Assembly (NCBI GenBank): GCA_016647705.1
Contig: JAENRU010000469.1
Coordinates: 251,001 to 315,000, forward strand
Source of the DNA: Eucommia ulmoides
Lineage: Eukaryota; Streptophyta; Magnoliopsida; Garryales; Eucommiaceae
Direction of reading: 5' to 3'
DNA: 64,000 bases
Part shown: one piece after another, positions 1 through 8,798 of the stretch
Numbering within the stretch: position 1 is the stretch's first letter
Layout: each line of letters starts with the position of its first letter
Translations under genes and position numbers: made by a program
The notes under the pieces: generated by a model
Databases searched by the model: none
Seen by the model: only the letters and a program-made list of their open reading frames with translations
What the model was told of the DNA's origin: nothing

Positions 1-33
1 GGTCTTCTTGGGCTTTTGTTGCTATTTTCTCAT
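1..33. repeat. B1 monomer, 5' end cut by the window edge
   Basis: The last third of a B monomer, reading GGTCTTCTTGGGCTTTTG and ending TTTTCTCAT. It shows that the array continues to the left of the window. Confidence 0.9.
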
Positions 34-124
34 GAAAATTGGTATTTTTGGTCCAAACAGACGCAGTCGAATTTTTGTGTCAAACTTGGTCTTTTTGGAC
101 TTTTTGTAGGCGTTTTGTTCTAAA
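34..124. repeat. C1 monomer (representative C family, 91 bp)
   Basis: Begins GAAAATTGGTATTTTTGG and ends GTTCTAAA just before a GACCGTTTC start. C monomers lack the CCGTTTC head that A and B carry, so they begin directly at the shared AAA(A/G)TGGTA box. In C1 the GTCC-N5-GGAC dyad is degraded because the right arm reads AGAC. The usual C1 is 92 bp; this copy is one base short after GGTCC. Confidence 0.92.
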
Positions 125-230
125 GACCGTTTCACCCCAAAAAGTTGTAGTTTTCGCCGAAAATGGACGCATTTGATTCTTCATCTCAAAATTGAATTTT
201 TTGTGTATTTTTGGTGCGGTTTGCTAAGTA
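125..230. repeat. A2 monomer (representative A family, 106 bp)
   Basis: Begins GACCGTTTCACCCC and ends GCTAAGTA. Diagnostic A2 variants are AAAGTTGTAG in place of AAAGTGGTAG and TTCATCTCAAAATTG. In S and M blocks A2 is normally the monomer that precedes the truncated B'. Confidence 0.92.
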
Positions 231-291
231 GGCCGTTTGTCCTAAAAAAAGTGGTATTCTTCGTCCAAAATGGACGAAGTTTAATTTTTGG
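231..291. repeat. B2' truncated monomer (61 bp)
   Basis: Starts like a normal B (GGCCGTTTGTCC), keeps the AAAGTGGTA box and the palindrome, then stops at AATTTTTGG and runs directly into the next A monomer (GGCCGTTTCGCACC). Compared with a full B followed by C, about 134 bp are missing: the last 42 bp of B and a whole C. The same breakpoint recurs throughout the window, with GG shared at the junction. Confidence 0.93.
259..279. repeat. Perfect short palindrome in B monomers (first copy)
   Basis: CTTCGTCC and GGACGAAG form 8-bp arms around a 5-bp spacer AAAAT. It recurs in most B and B' monomers; A4-adjacent B4 monomers keep 6-bp arms and A monomers keep the inner GTCC-N5-GGAC. It could extrude a small hairpin or be a site for a dimeric protein; neither is shown. 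Confidence 0.85.
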
Positions 292-396
292 GGCCGTTTC
301 GCACCGAAAAGTGGTAGTTTTGTCCAAAATGGACGCATTTGACTTCTCATTTCAAAATTGGTTTTCTTGGATATTTTGGGTGCGTTTTGCCCAGTA
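292..396. repeat. A3 monomer (105 bp)
   Basis: Begins GGCCGTTTCGCACC, ends GCCCAGTA. A3 is recognised by GACTTCTCATTTC and nearly always follows a truncated B'. Later copies read either GGTTTTCTTGG or GGCTTTCTTTG near base 70 of the monomer, which separates two A3 subfamilies. Confidence 0.9.
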
Positions 397-498
397 GGCC
401 GTTTCCTCCCGAAAAAGTGGTATTCTTCGTCCAAAATGGTCGAAGTTTAATTTTCGGGTCAAACGCGGTCTTCTGGAGATTTTGTTGCCATTTTCTCC
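397..498. repeat. B3 monomer (102 bp)
   Basis: Begins GGCCGTTTCCTCCC and ends GCCATTTTCTCC. It carries TTTTCGGGTCAAACGCGG rather than the TTTTTGGGTCAAACGCGG of most B1 monomers, which gives it the near match to the CENP-B box. This copy has TGGTCGAAG on the right palindrome arm, breaking the usual TGGACGAAG. Confidence 0.9.
452..468. other. CENP-B-box-like motif (first copy, one core mismatch)
   Basis: The known CENP-B box core is NTTCGNNNNANNCGGGN. This site reads T-TTCG-GGTC-A-AA-CGCG-G, matching 8 of the 9 fixed positions, with C for G at the second-last core base. It recurs in B3 and B4 monomers. Monomers with TTTTTGGGTC match only 7 of 9. No exact match was seen, so binding is only a possibility. 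Confidence 0.4.
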
Positions 499-591
499 GG
501 AAAAGTGGTTTTTTTTTTCCAAAACTGACGCAATCGAATTTTTGAGTCAAACTTGTTCTTTTTGGACTTTTTCTGGGCGTTTTGCTCTGAA
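499..591. repeat. C2m monomer with long T tract (93 bp)
   Basis: Begins GGAAAAGTGG and ends GCTCTGAA, with the diagnostic ACTGACGCAATC. The usual TATTTTTTGTCC is here an uninterrupted T run followed by CC. C2m is typical of M-class blocks, where it introduces the extra trimer. Confidence 0.88.
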
Positions 592-688
592 GACCGTTTC
601 ACCCCAAAAAGTGGTAGTTTTCGCCAAAAATGGACGTATTTGATTTTTCGTTTCAAAATTTGTTTTCTTGGGTACGTTTTGCTCAGTA
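592..688. repeat. A5/A4 hybrid monomer (97 bp)
   Basis: The left half matches the A5 type (GGACGTATTTGATTTTTCG) and the right half matches A4 (GGGTACGTTTTGCTCAGTA). The switch lies in the shared TTGTTTTCTTGG/TTTTTTGGG stretch. It looks like the product of an exchange between A5 and A4 that removed the trimer normally lying between them. Confidence 0.75.
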
Positions 689-789
689 GGCCGTTTCTGC
701 CCAAAAAAAGTGGTATTCGTCGTCCAAAATGGACGAAATTGAATTTTCGGGTCAAACGCGGTCTTCTTGGGCCTTTGACGATATTTCAT
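689..789. repeat. B4 monomer (101 bp)
   Basis: Begins GGCCGTTTCTGCCC and ends GACGATATTTCAT. B4 has GTATTCGTCGTCC and GACGAAATTG in place of the B1 sequences, so its palindrome shrinks to 6-bp arms. It always precedes the anchor monomer C3. Confidence 0.92.
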
Positions 790-885
790 CCCAAAAAGTG
801 GTAGTTTTTGTCCGAAAATGGAGAAAATTTAATTTTTGCGTCAAATTTGGTTTTTTGGGGCCATTTGTAGCCGTTTTTCTTTGAA
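790..885. repeat. C3 anchor monomer (96 bp)
   Basis: Begins CCCAAAAAGTGG, carries TCCGAAAATGGAGAAA and ends TTTTTCTTTGAA. It occurs once per higher-order block. Each later block in this list runs from one C3 start to the base before the next. This copy has GTAGTTTTTGTCC where most C3 copies read GTATTTTTTGTCC. Confidence 0.93.
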
Positions 886-990
886 GGCCGTTTCACATCG
901 AAAAGTGGTAGTTTTGTCCAAAATGGACGCATTTGATTTCTCATTTCAAAATTGGTTTTCTTGGATATTTTGGGTGAGTTTTGCCCAGTA
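886..990. repeat. A1 monomer (105 bp)
   Basis: Begins GGCCGTTTCACATCG, carries GATTTCTCATTTC and ends GTGAGTTTTGCCCAGTA. It directly follows C3 in every block. Confidence 0.92.
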
Positions 991-1093
991 GGCCGTTTCC
1001 ACCCGAAAAAGTGGTATTCTTCGTCCAAAATGGACGAAGTTTAATTTTTGGGTCAAACGCGGTCTTCTTGGGCTTTTGTTGCTATTTTCTCAT
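991..1093. repeat. B1 monomer (representative full-length B, 103 bp)
   Basis: Begins GGCCGTTTCCACCC and ends GCTATTTTCTCAT. In order it contains the CCGTTTC head, AAAAAGTGGTATT, the 8-bp-arm palindrome, GTTTAATTTTTGG, GTCAAACGCGG and the CTTCTTGGGCTTTTGTTGC tail. B' is this monomer with everything after TTTTTGG removed. Confidence 0.92.
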
Positions 1094-1127
1094 GAAAATT
1101 GGTATTTTGGGTGAGTTTTGCCCAGTA
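1094..1127. repeat. C/A chimeric monomer (34 bp)
   Basis: The first 15 bases of C1 (GAAAATTGGTATTTT) continue straight into the last bases of A1 (GGGTGAGTTTTGCCCAGTA). TATTTT is present at both parental positions, so a deletion across that microhomology explains it. It is unique in the window and makes the surrounding block 1198 bp. Confidence 0.88.
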
Positions 1128-1188
1128 GGCCGTTTCCGCCCGAAAAAGTGGTATTCTTCGTCCAAAATGGACGAAGTTTAATTTTTGG
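1128..1188. repeat. B1' truncated monomer (61 bp)
   Basis: Starts with the B1 head (GGCCGTTTCCGCCC) but ends at the standard B' breakpoint (AATTTTTGG, then GGCCGTTTCGCACTG). The breakpoint therefore occurs on a B1 background as well as on B2, as also at about 7.5, 29.7 and 61.5 kb. Confidence 0.88.
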
Positions 1189-1987
1189 GGCCGTTTCGCA
1201 CTGAAAAGTGGTAGTTTTGTCAAAAATGGACGCATTTGACTTCTCATTTCAAAATTGGTTTTCTTGGATATTTTGGGTGCGTTTTGCCCAGTAGGCCGTT
1301 TCCTCCCGAAAAAGTGGTATTCTTCGTCCAAAATGGACGAAGTTTAATTTTCGGGTCAAACGCGGTCTTCTGGGGATTTTGTTGCCATTTTCTCCGGAAA
1401 AGTGGTATTTTTTGTCCAAAACTGACGCAATCAAATTTTTGAGTCAAACTTGTTCTTTTTAGACTTTTTCTGGGCGTTTTGCTCTGAAGACCGTTTCATC
1501 CGAAAAAGTGGTAGTTCTTGCCAAAAATGGACGTATTTGTTTTTTCGTTTCAAAATTGGTTTTCTTGGATATTTTCGGTGCGTTTTGCCCAGTAGGCCGT
1601 TTCCGCCCGAAAAAGTGGTATTCTTCGTCCGAAATGGACGAAGTTTAATTTTTGGGTCAAACGCGGTCGTCTTGGGATTTTATTGCTATTTTCTCGTGAA
1701 AAGTGGTATTTTTGGTCCAAAACGGACGCAGTTGAATTTTTCAATCAAAGTTGGCCATTTTGGGATTTTTGTTGGCGTTCTGCTCTGCAGACCGTTTCAC
1801 CCCCAAAAAGTGGTAGATTTCGCCAAAAATGGACGCATTTGATTTTTCATTTCAAAATTGGTTTTTTTGGGTGCGTTTTGCTCAGTAGGCCGTTTCTGCC
1901 CAAGCAAGTGGTATTCGTCGTCCAAAATGGACGAAATTGAATTTTCGGGTCAAACGCGGTCTTCTTGGGCCTTTGACGATATTTCAT

Positions 1988-3048
1988 CCCAAAAAGTGGT
2001 ATTTTTTGTCCGAAAATGGAGAAAATTTAATTTTTGCGTCAAATTTGGTCTTTTGGGGCCATTTGTAGCCGTTTTTCTTTGAAGGCCGTTTCACATCGAA
2101 AAGTGGTAGTTTTGTCCAAAATGGACGCATTTGATTTCTCATTTCAAAATTGGTTTTCTTGGATATTTTGGGTGAGTTTTGCCCAGTAGGCCGTTTCCGC
2201 CCGAAAAAGTGGTATTCTTCGTCCAAAATGGACGAAGTTTCATTTTTGGGTCAAATGCGGTCTTCTTGGGCTTTTATTGCTATTTTCTCAAGAAAATTGG
2301 TATTTTTGGTCCAAAACAGACGCAGTCGAATTTTTGCGTCAAACTTGGTCTTTTTGGACTTTTTGTCGGCGTTTTGCTCTAAAGACCGTTTCACCCCAAA
2401 AAGTTGTAGTTTTCGCCGAAAATGGACGCATTTGATTCTTCATCTCAAAATTGAATTTTTTGGGTATTTTGGTTGCGGTTTGCTAAGTAGGCCGTTTGTC
2501 CCAAAAAAAGTGGTATTCTTCGTCCAAAATGGACGAAGTTTAATTTTTGGGGCCGTTTCGCACCGAAAAGTGGTAGTTTTGTCCAAAATGGACGCATTTG
2601 ACTTCTCATTTCAAAATTGGCTCTCTTGGATATTTTGGGTGCGTTTTGCCCAGTAGGCCGTTTCCTCCAAAAAAAGTGGTATTCTTCGTCCAAAATGGAC
2701 GAAGTTTAATTTTCGGGTCAAACGCGGTTTTCTGGGGATTTTGTTGCCATTTTCTCCGGAAAAGTGGTATTTTTTGTCCAAAACGGACGCAGTTGAATGT
2801 TCGAGTCAAAGTTGGCCATTTTGGGATTTTAGTTGGCATTTTGCTCTGCAGACCGTTTCACCCCCAAAAAGTGGTAGTTTTTGCCAAAAATGGACGCATT
2901 TAATTTTTCATTTCAAAATTGGTTTTTTTGGGTGCGTTTTGCTCAGTAGGCCGTTTCTGCCCAAAAAAGTGGTATTCGTCGTCCAAAATGGACGAAATTG
3001 AATTTTCGGGTCAAACGCGGTCTTCTTGGGCCTTTGACGATATTTCAT
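1988..3048. repeat. S block, 1061 bp
   Basis: Reads C3 A1 B1 C1 A2 B2' A3 B3 C2 A4 B4. Private variants include CAAATGCGG in B1, GGCTCTCTTGG in A3 and GAATGTTCGAGTC in C2. Confidence 0.9.
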
Positions 3049-4711
3049 CCCAAAAAGTGGTATTTTTTGTCCGAAAATGGAGAAAATTTAATTTTTGCGT
3101 CAAATTTGGTCTTTTGGGGCCATTTGTAGCCGTTTTTCTTTGAAGGCCGTTTCACATCGAAAAGTGGTAGTTTTGTCCAAAATGGACGCATTTGATTTCT
3201 CATTTCAAATTTGGTTTTCTTGGATATTTTGGGTGAGTTTTGCCCAGTAGGCCGTTTACGCCCGAAAAAGTGGTATTCTTCGTCCAAAATGGACGAAGTT
3301 TAATTTTTGGGTTAAACGCGGTCTTCTTGGGCTTTTATTGCTATTTTCTCATGAAAATTGGTATTTTTGGTCCAAAACAGACGCAGTCGAATTTTTGCGT
3401 CAAACTTGGTATTTTTGGACTTTTTGTCGGCGTTTTGCTCTTAAGACCGTTTCACCCCAAAAAGTTGTAGTTTTCGCCGAAAATGGACGCATTTGATTCT
3501 TCATCTCAAAATTGAATTTTTTGCATATTTTGGGTGCGGTTTGCTAAGTAGGCCGTTTGTCCCAGAAAAAGTGGTATTCTTCGTCCAAAATGGACGAAGT
3601 TTAATTTTTGGGGCCGTTTCGCACCGAAAAGTGGTAGTTTTGTCCAAAATGGACGCATTTGACTTCTCATTTCAAAATTGGTTTTCTTGGATATTTTGGG
3701 TGCGTTTTGCCCAGTAGGCCGTTTCCTCCCAAAAAAGTGGTATTCTTCGTCCAAAATGGACGAAGTTTAATTTTCGGGTCAAATGCAGTCTTCTGGGGAT
3801 TTTGTTGCCATTTTCTCCGGAAAAGTGGTATTTTTTGTCCAAAACTGACGCAATCAAATTTTTGAGTCAAACTTGTTCTTTCTGGACTTTTTCTGGGCGT
3901 TTTGCTCTGAAGACCGTTTCACCCAAAAAAGTGGTAGCTTTCGCCAAAAATGGACGTATTTGATTTTTCGTTTCAAAATTGGTTTTCTTGGATATTTTCG
4001 GTGCGTTTTGCCCAGTAGGCCGTTTCCTCCCAAAAAAGTGGTATTCTTCGTCCAAAATGGACGAAGTTTAATTTTCGGGTCAAATGCAGTCTTCTGGGGA
4101 TTTTGTTGCCATTTTCTCCGGAAAAGTGGTATTTTTTGTCCAAAACTGACGCAATCAAATTTTTGAGTCAAACTTGTTCTTTTTAGACTTTTTCTGGGCG
4201 TTTTGCTCTGAAGACCGTTTCATCCGAAAAAGTGGTAGTTTTCGCCAAAAATGGACGTATTTGATGTTTCGTTTCAAAATTGGTTTTCTTGGATATTTTC
4301 GGTGCGTTTTGCCCAGTAGGCCGTTTTCGCCGGAAAAAGTGGTATTCTTCGTCCGAAATGGACGAAGTTTAATTTTTGGGTCAAACGCGGTCGTCTTGGG
4401 ATTTTATTGCTATTTTCTCGTGAAAAGTGGTATTTTTGGTCCAAAACGGACGCAGTCGAATTTTTCAGTCAAAGTTGGCCATTTTGGGATTTTTCTTGGC
4501 GTTTTGCTCTGTAGATCGTGTCACCCCCAAAAAGTGGTAGATTTCGCCAAAAATGGACGCATTTGATTTTTCATTTCAAAATTGGTTTTTTTGGGTGCGT
4601 TTTGCTCAGTAGGCCGTTTCTGCCCAAGCAAGTGGTATTCGTCGTCCAAAATGGACGAAATTGAATTTTCGGGTCAAACGCGGTCTTCCTGGGCCTTTGA
4701 CGATATTTCAT
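3049..4711. repeat. Extended M block, 1663 bp (5 trimers + 1 dimer)
   Basis: An M block carrying one extra trimer. A B3-C2m-A5 stretch is present twice about 301 bp apart, both copies sharing CAAATGCAGTCTTCTGGGG (about 3,780 and 4,081). The duplication looks local and recent. Confidence 0.88.
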
Positions 4712-6209
4712 CCCAAAAAGTGGTATTTTTTGTCCGAAAATGGAGAAAATTTAATTTTTGCATCAAATTTGGTCTTTTGGGGCCATTTGTAGCCGTTTTT
4801 CTTTGAAGGCCGTTTCACATCGAAAGTGGTAGTTTTGTCCAAAATGGACGCATTTGATTTCTCATTTCAAAATTGGTTTTCTTGGATATTTTCGGTGCGT
4901 TTTGCCCAGTAGGCTGTTTCCGCCCAAAAATGTGGTATTATTCGTCCAAAATGGACGAAGTTTAATTTTTGGGTCAAACGCGGTCTTCTTGGGCTTTTGT
5001 TGCTATTTTCTCATGAAAATTGGTATTTTTGGTCCAAAACAGACGCAGTCGAATTTTTGCGTCAAACTTGGTCTTTTTGGACTTATTGTGGGTGTTTTGC
5101 TCTAAAGACCGTTTCACCCCCAAAAGTGGTAGTTTTTGCCGAAAATGGACGCATTTGATTCTTCATCTCAAAATTGAATTTTTTGGGTATTTTGGGTGCG
5201 GTTTGCTAAGTAGGCCGTTTGTCCCAAAAAAAGTGGTATTCTTCGTCCAAAATGGACGAAGTTTAATTTTTGGGTCAAACGCGGTCTTCTAGGGATTTTG
5301 TTTCTATTTTCTCATGTAAAGTGGTCTTTTTGGTCCAAAACGGACGCAGTCGAATTTTAGCGTCAAAGTTAGCCTTTTTGGGCTGGTTGTGGGCGTTTTG
5401 CTCTGAAGACCGTTTCACCCCCAAAAAGTGGTAGTTTTCGCAAAAAATGGACGTATTTGATTTCTCGTTTCAAAATTAGTTTTAAGGGATATTTTCGGTA
5501 CGTTTTGCCCAGTAGGCCGTTTTCGCCGAAAAAAGTGGTATTCTTCGTCCGAAATGGACGAAGTTTAATTTTCGGGTCAAACGCGGTCTTCTGAGGATTT
5601 TGTTGCCATTTTTTCCTGAAAATTTGTATTTTTTGTCCAAAACAGACGCAATCAAATTTTTGAGTCAAACTTGTTCTTTTTGGACTTTTTCTGGGCGTTT
5701 TGCTCTGAAGACCGTTTCACCAGAAAAGTGGTAGTTTTCGCCAAAAATGGACGTATTTGATTTTTCGTTTCAAAATTAATTTTCTGGGATTTTTTCGGTG
5801 CGTTTTGCCCAGTAGGCCGTTTCCGCCTGAAAAAGTGGTATTCTTCGTCCGAAATTGACGAAGTTTAATTTTTGGGTCAAAAGGCGGTCTTCTTGGGATT
5901 TTGTTGCTATTTTCTCGTGAAAGGTGGAATTTCTGGTCCAAAACGGACGCAGTAGAATTTTTAAGTCAAAGTTGGCCATTTTGGGATTTTTGTTGGCGTT
6001 CTGCTCTGCAGACCGTTTCACCCCAAAAAAAGTGGTAGTTTTCGCCAAAAATGGACGCATTTGATTTTTCCTTTCAACATTGGTTTTTTTGGGTACGTTT
6101 TGCTCAGTAGGCCGTTTCTGTCCAAAAAAGTGGTATTCGTCGTCCAGAATGGACGAAATTGAATTTTCGGGTCAAACGCGGTCTTCTTGGGCCTTTGACG
6201 ATATTTTAT
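4712..6209. repeat. L block, subfamily b, 1498 bp
   Basis: Five full trimers with no B'. The B2 position is full length (GCGGTCTTCTAGGGATTTTG) and is followed by a C with GTAAAGTGGTC. Subfamily b is marked by TTTTTTCCTGAAAA near 5,615 and GGTGGAATTTCTGG near 5,921. Its closest partner is the L block at 26,920. Confidence 0.88.
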
Positions 6210-7270
6210 CCCAAAAAGTGGTATTTTTTGTCCGAAAATGGAGAAAATTTAATTTTTGCGTCAAATTTGGTCTTTTGGGGCCATTTGTAGCCGTTTTTCT
6301 TTGAAGGCCGTTTCACATCGAAAAGTGGTAGTTTTGTCCAAAATGGACGCATTTGATTTCTCATTTCAAAATTGGTTTTCTTGGATATTTTGGGTGCGTT
6401 TTGCCCAGTAGGCCGTTTCCTCCCGAAAAAGTGGTATTCTTCGTCCAAAATGGACGAAGTTTAATTTTTGGGTCAAACGCGGTCTTCTTGGGCTTTTGTT
6501 GCTATTTTCTCATGAAAATTAGTATTTTTGGTCCAAAACAGAAGCAGTCGAATTTTTGCGTAAAACTTGGTCTTTTTGGACTTTTTGTAGGCGTTTTGCT
6601 CTAAAGACCGTTTCACCCCAAAAAGTTGTAGTTTTCGCCGAAAATGGACGCATTTGATTCTTCATCGCAAAATTGAATTTTTTGGGTATTTTGGGTACGG
6701 TTTGCTAAGTAGGCCGTTTGTCCCAAAAAAAGTGGTATTCTTCTTCCAAAATGGACGAAGTTTAATTTTTGGGGCCGTTTCGCACCGAAAAGTGGAAGTT
6801 TTGTCCAAAATGGACGCATTTGACTTCTCATTTCAAAATTGGCTTTCTTGGATATTTTGGGTGCGTTTTGCCCAGTAGGCCGTTTCCTCCCAAAAAAGTG
6901 GTATTTTTCGTCCAAAATGGACGAAGTTTAATTTTCGGGTCAAACGCGGTCTTCTGGGGATTTTGTTGCCATTTTCTCTGGAAAAGTGGTATTTTTTGTC
7001 CAAAACGGACGCAGTCGAATTTTTGAGTCAAAGTTGGCCATTTTGGGATTTTTGTTGGCGTTTTGCTCTGCAGACCGTTTCACCCCCAAAAAGTGGTAGT
7101 TTTCGCCAAAAATGGACGCATTTGATTTTTCATTTCAAAATTGGTTTTTTTGGGTACGTTTTGCTCAGTAGGCCGTTTCTGCCCAAAAAAGTGGTATTCG
7201 TCCTCCAAAATGGACGAAATTGAATTTTCGGGTCAAACGCGGTCTTCTTGGGCCTTTGACGATATTTCAT
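6210..7270. repeat. S block, 1061 bp
   Basis: Standard S order. Private variants CAGAAGCAGTCG (C1), GCGTAAAACTTGG (C1) and AAAGTGGAAG (A3) are shared with the S block at 28,416, exactly 22,206 bp away. Confidence 0.9.
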
Positions 7271-8798
7271 TCCAAAAAGTGGTATTTTTTGTCCGAAAAT
7301 GGAGAAAATTTAATTTTTGCGTCAAATTTGGTCTTTTGGGGCCATTTGTAGCCGTTTTTCTTTGAAGGCCGTTTCACATCGAAAAGTGGTAGTTTTGTCC
7401 AAAATGGACGCATTTGATTTCTCATATCAAAATTGGTTTTCTTGGATATTTTGGGTGAGTTTTGCCCAGTAGGCCGTTTCCACCCGAAAAAGTGGTATTC
7501 TTCGTCCAAAATGGACGAAGTTTAATTTTTGGGGCCGTTTCGCACTGAAAAGTGGTAGTTTTGTCTAAAATGGACGCATTTGACTTCTCATTTCAAAATT
7601 GGTTTTCTTGGATATTTTGGGTGCGTTTTGCCCAGTAGGCCGTTTCCTCCCGAAAAAGTGGTATTCTTCGTCCAAAATGGACGAAGTTTCATTTTTGGCT
7701 CAAACGCGGTCTTCTTGGGCTTTTGTTGCTATTTTCTCATGAAAATTGGTATTTTTGGTCCAAAACAGACGCAGTCGAATTTTTGCGTCAAACTTGGTCT
7801 TTTTGGACTTTTTGTCGGCGTTTTGCTCTAAAGACCGTTTCACCCCAAAAAGTTGTAGTTTTCGCCGAAAATGGACGCATTTGATTCTTCATCTCAAAAT
7901 TGAATTTTTTGCATATTTTGGGTGCGGTTTGCTAAGTAGGCCGTTTGTCCCAGAAAAAGTGGTATTCTTCGTCCAAAATGGACGAAGTTTAATTTTTGGG
8001 GCCGTTTCGCACCGAAAAGTGGTAGTTTTGTCCAAAATGGACGCATTTGACTTCTCATTTCAAAATTGGTTTTCTTGGATATTTTGGGTGCGTTTTGCCC
8101 AGTAGGCCGTTTCCTCCCAAAAAAGTGGTATTCTTCGTCCAAAATGGACGAAGTTTAATTTTCGGGTCAAATGCGGTCTTCTGGGGATTTTGTTGCCATT
8201 TTCTCCGGAAAAGTTGTATTTTTTGTCCAAAACTGACGCAATCAAATTTTTGAGTCAAACTTGTTCTTTCTGGACTTTTTCTAGGCGTTTTGCTCTGAAG
8301 ACCGTTTCACCCCAAAAAGTGGTAGTTTTCGCCAAAAATGGACGTATTTGATTTTTCGTTTCAAAATTGGTTTTCTTGGATATGTTCGGTGCGTTTTGCC
8401 CAGTAGGCCGTTTCCGCCCGAAAAAGTGGTATTCTTCGTCCGAAATGGACGAAATTTAATTTTTGGGTCAAACGCGGTCGTCTTGGGATTTTATTGCTAT
8501 TTTCTCGTGAAAAGTGGTATTTTTGGTCCAAAACGGACGCAGTCGAATTTTTCAGTCAAAGTTGGCCATTTTGGGATTTTTGTTGGCGTTTTGCTCTGTA
8601 GATCGTTTCACCCCCAAAAAGTGGTAGATTTCGCCAAAAATGGACGCATTTGATTTTACATTTCAAAATTGGTTTTTTTGGGTGCGTTTTGCTCAGTAGG
8701 CCGTTTCTGCCCAAGCAAGTGGTATTCGTCGTCCAAAATGGACGAAATTGAATTTTCGGGTCAAACGCGGTCTTCCTGGGCCTTTGATGATATTTCAT
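7271..8798. repeat. Compound block, 1528 bp (4 trimers + 2 dimers)
   Basis: Reads C3 A1 B1' A3 B3/B1 C1 A2 B2' A3 B3 C2m A5 B5 C A4 B4, with two truncated B' junctions near 7,532 and 8,000. The B3/B1 hybrid joins GGCCGTTTCCTCCC to GTTTCATTTTTGGCTC. Confidence 0.88.

Larger units (their letters stand above)
1..789. repeat. Partial block before the first anchor
   Basis: Reads (B1) C1 A2 B2' A3 B3 C2m A5/A4 B4. The order is that of a class S block whose last trimer was shortened by the A5/A4 exchange. Confidence 0.88.
790..1987. repeat. Irregular block, 1198 bp
   Basis: Reads C3 A1 B1 (C/A chimera) B1' A3 B3 C2m A5 B5 C A4 B4. It is the only block that does not fit 300n+166k, because of the 34-bp chimera. 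A4-B4 carries CCCAAGCAAGTGG, a variant also common in M blocks. Confidence 0.88.

Noticed and set aside
259-279. Palindrome as terminal inverted repeat of a small transposon
   Set aside because: It occurs inside monomers at monomer periodicity, without target-site duplications or an internal element.
259-279. Palindrome as intrinsic transcription terminator or replication iteron
   Set aside because: The T-rich stretch after the dyad is part of the monomer, there is no upstream gene, and the context is not bacterial or plasmid-like.
231-396. 166-bp A-B' dimer as a separate alpha-satellite-like monomer
   Set aside because: It is about the size of classic satellite monomers, but it is composed of an A and a truncated B of this family and never occurs in tandem with itself in the window.
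452-468. Exact CENP-B box
   Set aside because: The core has CGCG where CGGG is required. No exact match was found on either strand, so only a near match is reported.
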